From Dichetophora obliterata (lineage: Eukaryota > Arthropoda > Insecta > Diptera > Sciomyzidae): a stretch of 64,000 bases of DNA. The stretch covers positions 179,026,266 to 179,090,265 of the forward strand of contig OY986435.1 of NCBI GenBank assembly GCA_963920525.1, in the 5' to 3' direction. Under the pieces are notes generated by a model. It did no database searches. It saw only the letters and a program-made list of their open reading frames with translations, and was not told the origin of the DNA. Every line of letters begins with the position of its first letter. Within the stretch, counting starts at the first letter, position 1. A program made the position numbers and the translations under genes. This document shows positions 1 to 11,769 of the stretch, piece after piece.

Positions 1-639
1 AATTTTATATCCTCTTGTTGTAATAGATGCAAGTAAAAAACAACAACAATTCTAAGAAAAAGGTGTATGGAAAAAAGTGTCGTTTTTGAGATTTCACTCA
101 ACCAAATCACAAAACAAGGCGTAAAAAGCTTCGCTTCAATATTACTTTTCATTTACGTACGTTATCATTGCGAAGTATATCCAAATGTAGAAATATCATT
201 GTGCATTTATTTAACTATTCCTGTTACTACTTTCGAAGAGGACTGCATGGTTTTATGGAAATGCATATTGAACTGCGTTAAATCATTTTTATCACAACTT
301 TAATTGGAAATTATGTTTCGCTGATAGAAATATAAATGCCACCCTGTCATGGTACAAGAATTTATTTTATTGGGTATGCAATCTTTACAAAAGATCAGCA
401 ATAGTTTAATGAGACTTACAGTAATGTCTTTCAGATTAGGCGTTCTCACAAAAATACTGATACCAAAAGACTTGCCATTGAGGAAATGAATCTTTGTAAT
501 GCAATTTTAAAAGGCGAAAAGTTTCTGAATTCGAGAAAAGTTTCTTCTTTGTACCAAAGTGAGCAAAAATTCTTGAAAATTTGTTAAAAGAGTAAAGAAT
601 CAGACATTAACATATATACGAACACTTTAAAAAATGACC

Positions 640-1000
640 AAATCTTCGCTGACTCGGCTTTGGCTGATAAAGCGAACCTATTGGCTGGATTATTTGCAAA
701 AAAATCCACTCTCTAGGAAAGCAATCAGCCACTGCCTTTTGTTGAGGGTAGATCTTCTGCAATGCAAGAGATTTTCTTTCGAACGAGAGCCGTAGGAAGG
801 TTCCTTACATATCTCAACATAAACAAAGCTTCTTATCCTAATAGAAAACCGCCAATTGTTCTAAAAATGTGTTACTTCTTCGCTGACTCGGCCTTTGCGC
901 TACCTTTTAACATCTCCTACACAACAGTAGTATTTTCATCTTGAAGGTCGCAAATGTCCAGCCAGTAACTAAAAAGCGCGATGCCACGAGCACTGCAAGC
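640..1000 (+). pseudogene. Jockey-like LINE reverse transcriptase remnant
   Basis: Conceptual translation gives RT-like pieces in shifting frames, including RTRAVGRFL and NKASYPNRKPPIVLKMC. These match the N-terminal fingers region of Jockey-superfamily reverse transcriptases, where NKASGPDGIPPIVLKMC-like sequence is usual. A following piece (ISYTTVVFSS) fits the next conserved block. Stops and frameshifts break the frame, and no palm motif (YADD) follows, so this is a short fragment. The phrase reading FADSA occurs twice (near 642 and 880), suggesting a small local duplication. The LINE assignment rests on recognised motifs, not on a search. Confidence 0.6.
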
Positions 1001-1012
1001 TGCTGACTCATT

Positions 1013-1312
1013 GTGATATCTCTATCAATGATAAAATCTCTACCTAACTTTTTCAATACAGTTCTAAATGAAAAAATTACAAGTGTAAGCCCAAGGTTCT
1101 TGGAATCAGATCCATCAACATGGGAAGAAAATCATGACTACATGGCATCAAAATCGATAGTCAACAAATTACTGGTTGTCAATGATATAGCAGAACGTGG
1201 TGTTGCTTTAATTTCAAGGTTTAATGCCGTTTTAATACAGCAGGAGGAATTCATTTTGCATGCAATGGAAAAACATTTTAGAGATATACCAACAAAAAAC
1301 TTTTCAAATTAA
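1013..1312 (+). pseudogene. Orphan TE-like conserved ORF fragment
   Basis: This 99-codon open frame contains VPRFLESDPSTW-like sequence (here SPRFLESDPSTWEENHDY) followed by VNKLLVVNDIAERGVALISRF. I recognise the pattern 'VVNDxAERGV' as the C-terminal part of an uncharacterised protein family that is multicopy in arthropod genomes and behaves like a TE protein, but I cannot name the family. The frame seems to diverge after about residue 80, and nothing upstream joins to it convincingly. It lies just after the LINE fragment with no shared frame. Its reading-frame integrity and codon sense suggest real former coding sequence rather than chance. Confidence 0.45.
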
Positions 1313-2350
1313 AATTTTTAGAGTATTTGAGTTCTTCAAATTTATAAATAATTTTAATAAAAGCAATACCTATACTTTTTCTTATTTCATTCCACGTAAT
1401 TTATTTAAAAAAAAATATGTTAAAAAAAAACCAAATTGGATTTATCAGGTGAGGTCGTTAGGCACCGATTTGACATCTTTGGAGGTCCCATAAGTGTAGT
1501 ATCCTTCTGCCTCTTAAAACTCAAACTAAATTTATACGAGGTGAAATATCAATTTCCTTTCCCTTGGCATTTTATCGATAAATTCGGACCCAACGATCCC
1601 TTTAAATTTAAATCCACCTTGAGAAAAACAAAAAACATTTAATATATTTTATCAACGAGTCTAATCAGTGAAATTGAATTGAAATAAAGCCAAAATGCTC
1701 TCACAACATATGAGTTGATCATTAGCAATGATTTAGGCATACTAACTTTGTTAAATTTTGAAAGATTTAAAAGATGAATTGAACGAAACAAAAATAAAAA
1801 TCATTTGTTTGTCTTTAAAACGTAAGTTCATGAGTAAAAAAAAATAGTGGAAAAATGTAAATTTCTTAAACCTTATGCCTTTCATGATGATGTAGTTTTG
1901 ATAGCTCGCAGATTTTTCTATGATTTTTGGGAATTTTTTAAACAATAATATAATATAAAAATTGAGTAAAAAAATGAGTTTCGTCTTTAAAAATACTTGT
2001 AAATATCACACCAACAAAAAAAAAATACACGGACAGTCTTACCTGTGTAAAAAGCTGTTAAAAAAAAAGTTAAATTTTTTATCATTTTTTATAAAAGTTA
2101 CAGGGCAAAAGTTGTTTGAGATGTTTTCAAAGAATTTAAAGACTGTATTTTAGGCTTCAAATGATAACCGGGTTACTATTTTCCACTAACGATACAAATC
2201 TTTTGATGCAGATCTCATTTTTCAACCTCATTCTATTACAAAATGCTTGTGCAGCAAAAAAAACACTTTTGCATTTTTAGGTGATCTACTGCTTAGTGAT
2301 CGTCAATATGGATACGCAGGGTCTACTGATGACTTTATGGCGTTCTTAAC
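1313..2350. other. AT-rich non-coding stretch
   Basis: Homopolymer A/T runs dominate. Short open frames here are A-rich and lysine/phenylalanine-heavy, with no recognisable domain. No TIR pair or target duplication was seen. Confidence 0.5.
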
Positions 2351-2354
2351 CGAA

Positions 2355-3100
2355 AAACAGCTGTCTAGTCTGCTTTGTAATTGACTCTATACAGAGTTGT
2401 TGTTGTTGTTGCCTTCTTCAAAATTACTTGATCCACAAATCTCAAAATTAAATTTATGTAAAACTTCAAAGAATAGATCACAATTAATTATCAAATTTGA
2501 CTTTCTATGGTAGAGCCAGACCAAATTAGCTTAATTAATGTAATATTACTTAAGTAATCTAAAATAATTGATCGATTTCGGCCAAGGTCATAAATAATTG
2601 CACATTTGGTTGTGCAAATAGCCAATTTTCAGTTAAAAACTAGCTTCTAGCGAATCAAAATTCTTATTTATTCTATGGTGCACTTTGGCAAACTCGTCGA
2701 ACTCCAATGAATAGCGAAAAAATAAGAAGCAACTAAAACAGACGACAACCCTGGTAGAGTTAAAGGCTTGAACTAAAAATAGCTACTGCTTTAATGTCAT
2801 ATGAATGAATGGCCGATGAGAACGTTGAAGTTATTACGATTTTTTTCGAACATGTGTCAAATCATATAAGACTTCAACAGTGGGTTGGTCGCAGCTGAAT
2901 CACTCAAAACTACTGAAGAGGAAATGTAGCGATTTCTGAAACAGGCTGTCTAATTTGCTGTGTGATTAACTTTATACAGAGTTGCTGTTGTTGTTTTTGT
3001 TTTTGTTGTTGTTGCCTTCTTTAAACTTACTTATCTAAAATGCTCACAATTACATTCGTGTAAAAATTCAAAGAATATATCTCAATTAACATCAAATTTA
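2355..3100 (+). repeat. Pair of diverged direct repeats
   Basis: About 145 bp at 2355-2500 recurs at 2945-3100. Both copies run from a ctgtctarttygct-like start through ATACAGAGTTG, a TTG microsatellite, GCCTTCTT and a CTTCAAAGAATA/ATTCAAAGAATA block. The microsatellite is longer and interrupted by TTT in the second copy. The intervening ~445 bp is not repeated. This is either a segmental duplication or two copies of an unrecognised repeat. Confidence 0.7.
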
Positions 3101-3279
3101 AATGTTTTACTTAAAACGATACGGACGCAGCGGAGAAATCAAAATCTATAGATCTCAACGTCGTGTGCCGCATCGTTCCATCTTATTATAATCAAACTCA
3201 TAAGAAACTCATGCCAAAGATTGTAAAGTGACATTTCTCCGCCACAGCTTCTTATTCATCGTTGACGTTTCTTGCATTA

Positions 3280-3696
3280 CACAGTGTCTCCACTTACAAT
3301 ATTTGATTGCATGCGAACTGTCAAATTGAATTTCATGATATATATCTCAAGTGTAGACTACTCATGTCATGAAATTATTCATATTATGATATTTATATCT
3401 TGAAATATTTCTTGAGATATTTTTCATGAGATGAGCTGTCGCTTTTCAGTAAAATATGTAGGTGTGTGCATTTTTAAGAACTTTTCAAGCAAAAAATATT
3501 GCAAAAGCATTAAAAGAGTGAAAAAACATAAAATGGAATGGCGTATGAAAGAAAGTATTTATTAAATAAACTTTTAAAAACAATTCCAAAACGAAATTTT
3601 ATGAGATGAAGTGAAATGAAATTTAATGAAATCAATGAGATGAAATTCAATTTGACAGTGCGCATGCAATCAAATATTAAAAGTGGAGACAGTGTG
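3280..3696. mobile_element. PIF/Harbinger-type MITE, 417 bp
   Basis: The ends form a 57-bp terminal inverted repeat with four mismatches, beginning CACAGTGTCTCCACTT on the left and CACACTGTCTCCACTT on the right. Both sides are flanked by TTA (3277-3279 and 3697-3699), the trinucleotide duplication typical of PIF/Harbinger elements. There is no ORF. The interior is itself rich in short palindromes built on TCATGA and TCTTGAGATAT. The superfamily call is inferred from duplication length and sequence alone. Confidence 0.8.
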
Positions 3697-3966
3697 TTAG
3701 GAGGTGGACTAAAACTTTCACTTTACCATTTTAAAATATATAGAGGCCACATATTGTGAACAAGTGATGACACTTACTGATTTTTTCCATTATTAAGATT
3801 AATAAATAAATTAAAAAATTAGATAAAAATAAGGGCGCCTATATTTTGAACTTCTCAAAACTTAAATGTGACATATGGCATAAAATTTATCATAATTAAT
3901 TACTCAGTACATATTTCCGACTGCATGTCTATTTCTATTTAGAAAATATTTTTTCGCCTTTTAAGA

Positions 3967-4006
3967 GAAATCATTTAAGAAATCATTTAAGAAATCATTT
4001 AAGAAA
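3967..4006 (+). repeat. 12-bp tandem repeat, three and a third copies
   Basis: The unit GAAATCATTTAA is repeated perfectly three times and then tails off. It is an ordinary minisatellite in AT-rich DNA. Confidence 0.9.
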
Positions 4007-4515
4007 AACAACATCGTTTGTCATTTGTCATCAATTCACTTTGACAATATATGCCCACTGAAACAGCTGTTCAGCTAATACTACCTTCAACTAATTGCCC
4101 ATCATGACCCGAGGGTTTTTGTATTTCACTGCCAGGGTGATTTTTTTTTAAAAATCGGAAAATATACGCCGCAATTTTATTGATACAAACCAAACTTGTA
4201 ATTAAGGCCTAACCTAATTTAACAACTAAGGCCTAACTAACAACCTGTCAAGAATTTCATATAATACCATGTATGAGCTAGAAGATATTCTGGTTCAAAG
4301 TTCACCAAAATCAGTCATTCGCCAATATCTCCGCTCCTTTATGTCAGAAATAAAATATGCTGGTGACAGAATTTTAGGTCAGATAATTATCTTCAAAAAT
4401 GACCCAAACAATTTTAACGTGAAATCAGCAGTTTCCTCACTATGAGAATATTTGAGTTTAAACAGTGCAAAGTAGGAATTTCTTACTATAAGCGGATTTT
4501 TAATCTTTCATTATA

Positions 4516-5355
4516 CAGGGTCCGCCATCTAACGTTTTTTTTTCAACTAGTGCTTATTTCGTGAATGGTAACACTTAGCTCATGTCTGATTTGACAGATA
4601 ATTAGTTTTATCCTTCCGCTGAACGAATATGGTTGTGTTACGCTTGAACAACTCTGGGAAATATTGCGACATTACTTTGAAAATCATGATGCCGATTTTG
4701 CCAAAAAAATCATCTTTTCAGATGAAGCTAATTTTGATCTTGGCGGGTATGTAAACAAGCAAAATTGTTGCATTTGGGGCACAGAAAACCCGCACGCATA
4801 CATTGAAAAGCCGCTGCACCCAAAACGAGTCACTGTTTGGTGCGGATTTTGGCCCAGAGGCATAATTGGGCCATTTTTCTTCGAAAATGAGCAAGGAGTG
4901 GCCGTTACAGTCAATGGCGATCGTTATCGGGCCATGTTGAACGAATTTTTGTTCACAAAAATTGAAGAGGAGGATATTGGCAACATTTGGTTTCAACAGG
5001 ACGGCACTACGTGCCACACAGCCGAAGCTACACTCGATGTTTTGCGCCTTGTTTTTGAAGATCGCATTATCAGCCGCATTATCAGCCGACAAGCCAAAGA
5101 CAATTAACGCTTTAAAGGACAATATTCGTGAAGCCATTGGTAAAATACAGCTGCAAGCAATCGATAATGTGCTTGATAATTGGACCGATCGTGTAGACTT
5201 CTGCATGTCCAGCCGAGGCAGCCATTTGAATAAAATTATTTTCCATTATTAACCGGAAAGATTGTACTTTCAAATAAAAAAAGAAATTTAAGAAATTATG
5301 CAGTAGTTTTTTTTTAATAGAATTTTCAAAAAAAAAAGTTATTTGGCGGACCCTG
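4516..5355 (+). mobile_element. Internally deleted IS630/Tc1/mariner element, 840 bp
   Basis: The terminal inverted repeats start CAGGGTCCGCCA and are flanked by TA (4514-4515 and 5356-5357), the Tc1/mariner target duplication. The element encloses a plus-strand transposase remnant. The N-terminal helix-turn-helix half of a full-length relative is absent, and a second deletion removes the region before the C-terminus, which explains the short length. It is non-autonomous. Confidence 0.85.
4607..5252 (+). pseudogene. Deleted DDE transposase, IS630/Tc1/mariner type
   Basis: The remaining protein has the first catalytic block FSDEANFDLGGYVNKQN and the second block WFQQDGTTCHT, both typical of an insect IS630/Tc1/mariner group. 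After DRIISR the reading jumps, at a short duplicated GCATTATCAGCCG, straight to ADKPKTINALKDNIREAIG in another frame. The segment that normally carries the third catalytic acid is therefore lost. The C-terminus (WTDRVDFCMSSRGSHLNKI) is still readable. The DNA-binding half upstream is also missing, and the open frame simply begins after a stop at 4604. The protein cannot be active. Confidence 0.85.
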
Positions 5356-5483
5356 TATATTACAGATGCACAGTTTTTTAAAGTATTTTTTATTCTCTTA
5401 CCTATTCTTGAAATCTTGACAACTTCTACTTTTTTCTGGTAATAGCTTTTTTGTGTATTGTTAGCATACGATTTTTAATATCA

Positions 5484-6062
5484 TCCCTCCAGGAAATCTG
5501 AGCATTCCCGGATGTTACCAGGAAACATTCCATGGAATGTAGGATGCATTCTCCTTTGTTGCACACTCCATTGCTTTTTTTACATAGCATGTCATTAGAG
5601 GGAAACATTCCTCTCAGCTTTGTTAAAAATTAATGTGGAAACATTCCTCACCTCTGTCTTAAAAAGCGACTTACAAGTAGTCCTCTTCCCTGTTCTAAGA
5701 ATTAATGTGGAAACAATCCTCTCCCTTGTAACGAAAATGCCCGGCCAGGATTCGAACCCGGGAACCCTGAGCGACAGTCAAGCGCGCTATCACTAGACTA
5801 TCGAAATCTATAACAAGCGGCTAGAAAACAATGATATTAATATTTTCTATTGTCATTGCTTGACTATAAATAAAAGTTTCCAAATGCATTCTTAAAGAAG
5901 CGGTGTGGAAACAATATAAATACAAAACTGCCATTAAGCTTCCAAAAGATACGGTTTGGAAACAATATAAATGCAAAACTACCCTTAAGCTTTCAAAAGA
6001 TACGGTGGGGAATGTTTCTTTATCACTTTTTGTTGGAAGCCTTCCGATTTTTCCTGGAGGGA
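5484..6062. mobile_element. TIR element with tRNA-like cargo, 579 bp
   Basis: The ends are inverted copies of TCCCTCCAGGAAA. Inside, the motif GGAAACATTCC or a close variant recurs at least five times near both ends, as subterminal repeats do in small DNA transposons. The centre carries a tRNA-derived module. No clear target duplication could be read, so the exact ends and superfamily are uncertain. Confidence 0.55.
5738..5803 (-). repeat. tRNA-derived module (tRNA-Asp-like)
   Basis: Read on the minus strand, it has an A box (TAGTCTAGTGATAGCG), a five-pair anticodon stem enclosing loop CTGTCGC (anticodon GTC, aspartate), a T arm with GGTTCGAATCC (B box), and a 3' acceptor strand CCGGGCA. The 5' acceptor strand does not pair with that end, so this is a tRNA-derived pseudogene or SINE head, not a working tRNA gene. 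It lies inside a TIR element. Confidence 0.7.
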
Positions 6063-6463
6063 TTGTTTTCGAAATCTGCGTTATACATATATAACCTTAA
6101 ATGTGTAGTAAGAACTTAACTATTTCATAAGAAATTGAATTATTTGACCCTACAGTCAAAGTAATAAGACTAAAATAATCTCCCGATTATTATCAGAGAT
6201 CAATGCAACATTTACGTTACTGCAATTTGTGGTTATTTTTTTCATTTAAGCCTTATCATATATATGTCTTTTAATCAGATTTATTTTGACGTGCTGATAA
6301 CAGCTTTAAGTAGAAATTTCCGATTTGATAAATAGCTATTGACATTTATTAAATGTATCCAAACAAGTTAGATAAGCAAATAAAAGACAGCAACAGCAAC
6401 AATTCGAAAGCTAATAATGCCCAACAAATTTCACACATGATAGATTCACATGATCTCGCGCAG

Positions 6464-6493
<30 letters not shown>
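6464..6493 (+). repeat. (TTG)10 microsatellite
   Basis: Ten uninterrupted TTG units. Similar TTG/CAA runs recur through the window and are common in fly non-coding DNA. Confidence 0.95.
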
Positions 6494-6494
<1 letters not shown>

Positions 6495-6513
6495 CACACA
6501 TCAGACACTGTAC

Positions 6514-7375
6514 CAGAGCTGCCAGGTGGTTGTATTTTTTGCGTTTTTCCCGTATATTTCGATTTGAACCGTTTGGCGGGAATACCAGTGCTTAAATCGG
6601 GAAAAAATAGAGAGACCATTGTAACCAATTTATTAATTTCTTAAAATTATCTTTTTGAAATAAAATACATCATGTCTTTACGAAAATTACTTTGTACTTG
6701 ACTTGGGAATCGGGAAAGTGGAGAACTAGTAATACACTATTTTAAAAATTTTTATAATCATATTTTTCAAAATTAAACACATCATATCTTAGTGAAAACT
6801 ATTTTAAATAAGATTGATTTCAAAAATAGTTTTACAGCTTAGAAACTTTTTACTTTCGTCGAATCAATCTGTTTGTAAAAAAGAAAAATAGTAATTAACT
6901 ATTTTATAACTAAGAATTTTCATAATCATATTTTTAAAGTTAAATATATCATATCTAATTGAAAACTATTATTGGAATAGATTTCATAAATAGTTCCCAA
7001 TATTTGAAGTTTGTAAACTTTTAACTTTCATAGAATCAATCTGTTTGAAAATAATATGGTATAGGTTGTTCCAATAGGCAAATTATTCCCAAAAGTTATT
7101 TTTCAATCAAAATAAAACGATGATGATGAAGATTGTTAATTGAATGAACAAATTATATATTTGAATCTAAAACTAAGAGGGTATTATATACTATGGATTT
7201 AACGCTGATGTCTTACAAAAAACTTTTTGCTTTTCGAAAAAAAAGCGAACTATATTTAGTTTTTATATTTATGTTCACTTTTTATTTTATATTATAGTTA
7301 AAAATGTAAAAATGGGAAAAATCATGTCTTTTGTTTGCAAAATTTTGAATTTTTCACCGATGCCTGGCAGCACTG
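6514..7375. mobile_element. hAT-like non-autonomous element, 862 bp
   Basis: The ends are CAGAGCTGCCAGG on the left and, reversed, CAGTGCTGCCAGG on the right, a pattern common in hAT transposons. Flanking octamers CACTGTAC and CACTGCGC agree at 6 of 8 positions, consistent with an old 8-bp target duplication. The interior is AT-rich with an internal tandem duplication and no transposase. Confidence 0.6.
6729..7052 (+). repeat. Internal tandem duplication of the hAT-like element
   Basis: Two units of about 160 bp share CATAATCATATTTTT, a CATATCTnAnTGAAAACTATT block and GAATCAATCTGTTTG in the same order. The units have clearly diverged. A weaker third unit may precede them. Confidence 0.7.
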
Positions 7376-7950
7376 CACTGCGCCGTCTAGAATCAATATT
7401 ATATTATAAGTCCTTGCTGCATATTTGCATGACTTGGCAGCAACAGCAGCAGCAGTACCTTCCTCTGCAATAACAAAAATAACAGATACAGCAGCAGCAA
7501 CATAAGCCATGCATTAGCAGCCAGTTGCACGTTGCTGTTGCTAATTACAAAATAAGTCCTGTGAACTGTGTCCGCTCTAATGAAGCCACAATAAAAACAT
7601 ACACTGAAGGGGAAAATAAAAAACAACAACTACCTCCAGCTAAGTTTAGAAAAACCTCAGCTCATCCTAAGCATGCTGGTCTCGATCTCAGTGTCGTTGT
7701 TGCTGTCGCTGTCGGTGTCGGTGTCAGTTTGTGCATCTATAATTGCCACAGTAGCATTATTGTTGTTGCACAGAACTTAGACTTAGCATGTAGCACGTCG
7801 AGCTGTGCTGTCCTGTGTGCTGTGCTGTGTCCTGTGTTCCCTGCCTGCCCGTGTGCTGTCGGTGTTTCTTGGTGTGGTGTGCAACACGTCATCACACATT
7901 TAGAGAATGAAGCGCAAAAAATTATTACTTGTAATTGAATCTTAATTACG
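7376..7950 (+). repeat. Low-complexity CAG / GTC / CTGTG tract
   Basis: A run of CAGCAACAGCAGCAG-type sequence (about 7438-7500), GTCGCTGTCGGTGTCGGTG (about 7700-7725) and CTGTGCTGTCCTGTGTGC (about 7800-7870). These create open frames rich in alanine, valine or cysteine on both strands. I see no start context, splice sites or domain that would support a gene. Confidence 0.7.
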
Positions 7951-9230
7951 GTCTTCCAGGTTATGGATGAATGTAAAAAAAAGAAGAGAACGCTTTAGTT
8001 CTCAACATTCCATTCAGAAAATGATGCAGTGAGTGGTCAACGCAGCACTAGATACACAAAAAAAAAAGAGAGTAATACTTAATGCTTTTATCTTCTTTTT
8101 TCAAGACTTGAACAAATTTCAAAAAGAAGTGTGCATTTTTTCATACTAAATTTAAAATTCTTTTAAGCACTTAAAATTTTTGACACGATTTTGTACCGAT
8201 TTAGCATAATTAAAAAAAACATACCTTCTAGTGGTCATTAATATATATAAGAAATTAAAAAGGCTAAAATGTAGTATGTTTATCACGGAGCGCCGCAAAC
8301 GTATCCTCATTTTTGTATGAAAACATGACATTTGACTTGACATCACATCTTCATTTGCAATATTGACCAAAAAAGTAGTTTCCTATGATCGAACTTTAAT
8401 TTTTGAATTTGAATACTATATTTAACTAGTAAACCATTGTGGCGTTAAAATGCCAAAATTAAACATACCTAGATTTTGTTTTAAGCTATTGAATAGATTT
8501 TCAACTGATCAAAATTGAAATGAAATTAATTTTGGCCTTTTTGCAATATACGCGGTATTGCACGCGCAACGACGATATAATGTTAGCATAATTAATTTCA
8601 TACCCAATTTATTTTAAATAAACAGGAGTAAGAATATTTCTTGATTTCTAGTAAAAAAAGGCTTAAACAAAAATGTTTCATCACCAGTTTCAATTTTTAA
8701 AAAATTAAAAAAAATTTTTACCAACAGTTTAAAAACCTTTTTTCAACTGTAGGAAATCATTCCCGTATCACTTTGATATTGAATATATCAATTCATAGTT
8801 TTAGCTGTGAAGTTATAAAAGATTATTTGTCAATATAAAAGTTTCATAGCTATTAGCCGATAGGTGGCGCTAAATACCTCACCTATTTTTAGGCATATGC
8901 TGAAATTAAGAAGGGAAAAAGCAACATGACAACAACAGTTTTATGCAAACTTTAACACACTATAACTTAAAAAATATAAATTTTTAAGAAATAAAAAGTC
9001 CAGTTTGCACATCTAGAGGTCTAAACCTACCAAACCATACTAAATTTATTAAGATTGGACTTGCACTTAAAAAGTCTTATATATAAGATTATTAAAAATT
9101 TAATTTTTCTAATTGTTTCCTTCGTGACATGACATAAGTGAATAAAAAGTTATTCTTTGAAATTGATTTATTCAGTTTTTAACTGTTTTAATAACATTCG
9201 CATAGACGTATTTTATTTTTAAATATCCGC
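7951..9230. other. AT-rich non-coding stretch
   Basis: No coding sequence, TIR or tandem array recognised. Contains ordinary A/T homopolymers. Confidence 0.5.
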
Positions 9231-9366
9231 GTCCTCATGGCTGGTTTTTAATATACACTCTAACAAAAATCCACGGGAATTTACTGCAATTATTGCTTGC
9301 AACAGATTTCCTAAATTTAATATAGTTTTATTTCAGAGAGCCATTTTCAAAATATTTTACGCTAGA

Positions 9367-9715
9367 AAATACATTTTAAAATTATTGGAGTCATCTTGAG
9401 TTTTAACTAAGTTTTATTACTATTTGAAATAGCCTATGTGTTTAATTAAAATTCATGAAAATTCATCAGCTGTAAGTTCACACGTCATTTTTTTCTGCAA
9501 AAGAGTGTAAATAGAGTAATTTCGCCACAAAACCAACAAATTATGTTATGAATTTTTTAAAATCTTGTATTTAAGTACATTTTAAAATAATCTGAGTCAT
9601 CTTGAGTTTTAATTTAATTTTTTTTCTGTTTGAATAAGCCTGATTGTTAAATTTAAGTTTATTTGGATTATCATCAGCTGTAAGCTCAAACGTAATTTTT
9701 TATCTGTTCAGCGTA
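9367..9715 (+). repeat. Two-unit direct repeat, period about 208 bp
   Basis: Blocks 9367-9500 and 9575-9715 share GTACATTTTAAAAT-like starts, GTCATCTTGAGTTTTAA and CATCAGCTGTAAG followed by a TTTTT-CTG end. The pair is imperfect. Confidence 0.7.
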
Positions 9716-9719
9716 ATTT

Positions 9720-11010
9720 GATTTATTTGCTTGGCAAACTATGCAAAATGGGTAAATAATACTGAGAACTTTTCAAAGATTTATTTCTGGAACTAAGGCG
9801 GAGCATTTAGACTTCGTTTGGAAAAACAAAACGTATCCTTCATTAATTCCGTTGAGTTCCTATTTATTTCAAAAATCTAAATATATATCGACTTGGAATA
9901 TATGTCACTAAAAATTAGTGATTTGTTAAATTTACTTACACAAGATGAGCAAACTTTTGTTCCATCATTTTTTAAGCTTAGAACTACAAACCCATTCTTA
10001 TTACCTGTAAACTACATATCTGGGTAAATATTTACCCCATGGGTTTTTTCTTCGTAAAATCGATCTAAAAGCAGTAATTTGGCTCTTAAGTGCATAATTT
10101 TTTTTTTGTTTTTTCACGCCAAAGAGAATGGTAAAGAGCAAATTTAATGTTATTAAAGTTTTTTTTGGTGACAAATCTATTTAAATAGCTAAAAGTACTT
10201 AAAAATGGTCAAAACGTCATTTAACAAATAAAAATTTAACAAACAAACAAGAAAAAAATTTTAAAAATCTGTAACTTTATTACTAAAATACCAATTTTCA
10301 AATCTCTAACGGGATTTTAAAGAGAAAACATAAGGCTTAAAGAAAAAGAATACCAACATGATGTTTTGCTTAAAGAGTCTGTTTATTTGAAACTCTGAAA
10401 ATTTAAAAAAATTCGTAATCTTATATATGGAAAGGTCAAATAAAAATCCTTGCAATACTGCTTTTAAAGAATATACTTCGGTTTCTGTTATGAAAAAAGT
10501 AAAAAAAGATTAGTTCAGCGTGTGCAGTTTTAGGGATTAATATGAAATTTGCAGATACAAGTGAAAATGTTCCTAAAAATTAAAAAAATTTTTCTGCCAT
10601 AAATTTTAAGAACTCATGAATAGCTCATGAAAGAGCTTTTTCTGCCATAAATTTCAATAAAACTAATATAAGAAAGCCGTTAGACAACTGTACCGCAAAT
10701 GTTATTTTACATTCTAATACATATGAAAAATTAAAACTGCATAGGATTAAAAAAAACTGCTGTTAGACTCAAGTAATATGTACAAGTAATAAATGTGATA
10801 TTTTTTAAAGCATATTTTTAATTATATTAGTAAGATTTGTATTGCTATGGTTTTTATTTCAAATCAAACACTGAACTTTAGGAATGGGGAAAAAATGGGA
10901 AAAAATTATTGAAAAGAAGAACAACAAGGGACTGATCTGCCCTAAAATCTGGCAACACTGAGCGTAACACCCGCTCCAATAGCGTAAAATATCGCTCCAG
11001 TTTTAGGATT
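9720..11010. other. AT-rich non-coding stretch
   Basis: No gene recognised. TCTGGCAACACTG near 10950 resembles the outer end of a hAT element, but I could not find its partner. Confidence 0.5.
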
Positions 11011-11018
11011 CTCTGAGC

Positions 11019-11333
11019 CATGGTATAATTATTTGACAAGCTAGCCGTGACAGTTTTATGGCGATTGGTAGTTGTCAAAAACAGCTAAAGGAGTTGTAGT
11101 TTGCTGCTGTTACTAGCTATGTGCTTATTTTTAACTATTATTTGATTTAATAAATTAGTTTCAATTTGTTTGAAGTTTATTGGAATATTTTTAGTTTGCT
11201 GCTTTTTTAAGCCGTTCCTTTTTTTACATTTCTTTGATTCATTGCATTAACAGCTAATTTTGACAACTACCCATCGCCGCTCGTGAGAAAAAAGCCAGTC
11301 TACGCTACTACCTTGTCAAATAATTTTACCATG
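11019..11333. mobile_element. hAT-type MITE, copy 1, 315 bp
   Basis: The ends CATGGTATAATTATTTGACA and its near-inverse are flanked by a perfect 8-bp duplication, CTCTGAGC (11011-11018 and 11334-11341). A second internal inverted block ends in GGTAGTTGTCAAAA on both sides. It has no ORF. A relative with a different 8-bp duplication lies at 14209, confirming the boundaries. Confidence 0.9.
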
Positions 11334-11769
11334 CTCTGAGCGACAACACGCTGAAATAAAGTCAAAAATAGAGAAAATGTAAATGCGTGAAAAGCGGAGA
11401 AAATATACTTATTTAAAAAAAAAAAAACGCTGAATTGTAAACAGAATTGAAAAAACTCGCTGCTTAGCGTGATATTTTGACAAAATCGCCAGTAAATGTC
11501 GTGCAATTTCACAATATTTATTGTAGTGATTTTTCAATCAGTTTTTAGAGTGTATCTAGATCCGCATGCATCTTCAGAATAACATTCGTCACGTTCCAAA
11601 TATATCTATATCATTTAAATTGTTTCATCAGCTTCAGCTTGGATGAAAAAACCTTTACTTTATAACAAAAATATGATAAGAATTAACCTTCATCGGTCCC
11701 TTATTTCTAGAAACGAACAGGTTCATTGTGTGTAAATTTTACACACCTTTTCCAGGAGCAATAAAAGAC

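Noticed and set aside
4718..5206. Long open frame on the minus strand, 162 codons
   Set aside because: It lies opposite the transposase remnant and has no recognisable domain. The plus strand carries clear DDE motifs, so this is an antisense shadow.
7525..7938. 137-codon open frame rich in V, A and C
   Set aside because: Its content comes from GTC/CTGTG simple repeats. No domain, promoter or splice context supports a gene.
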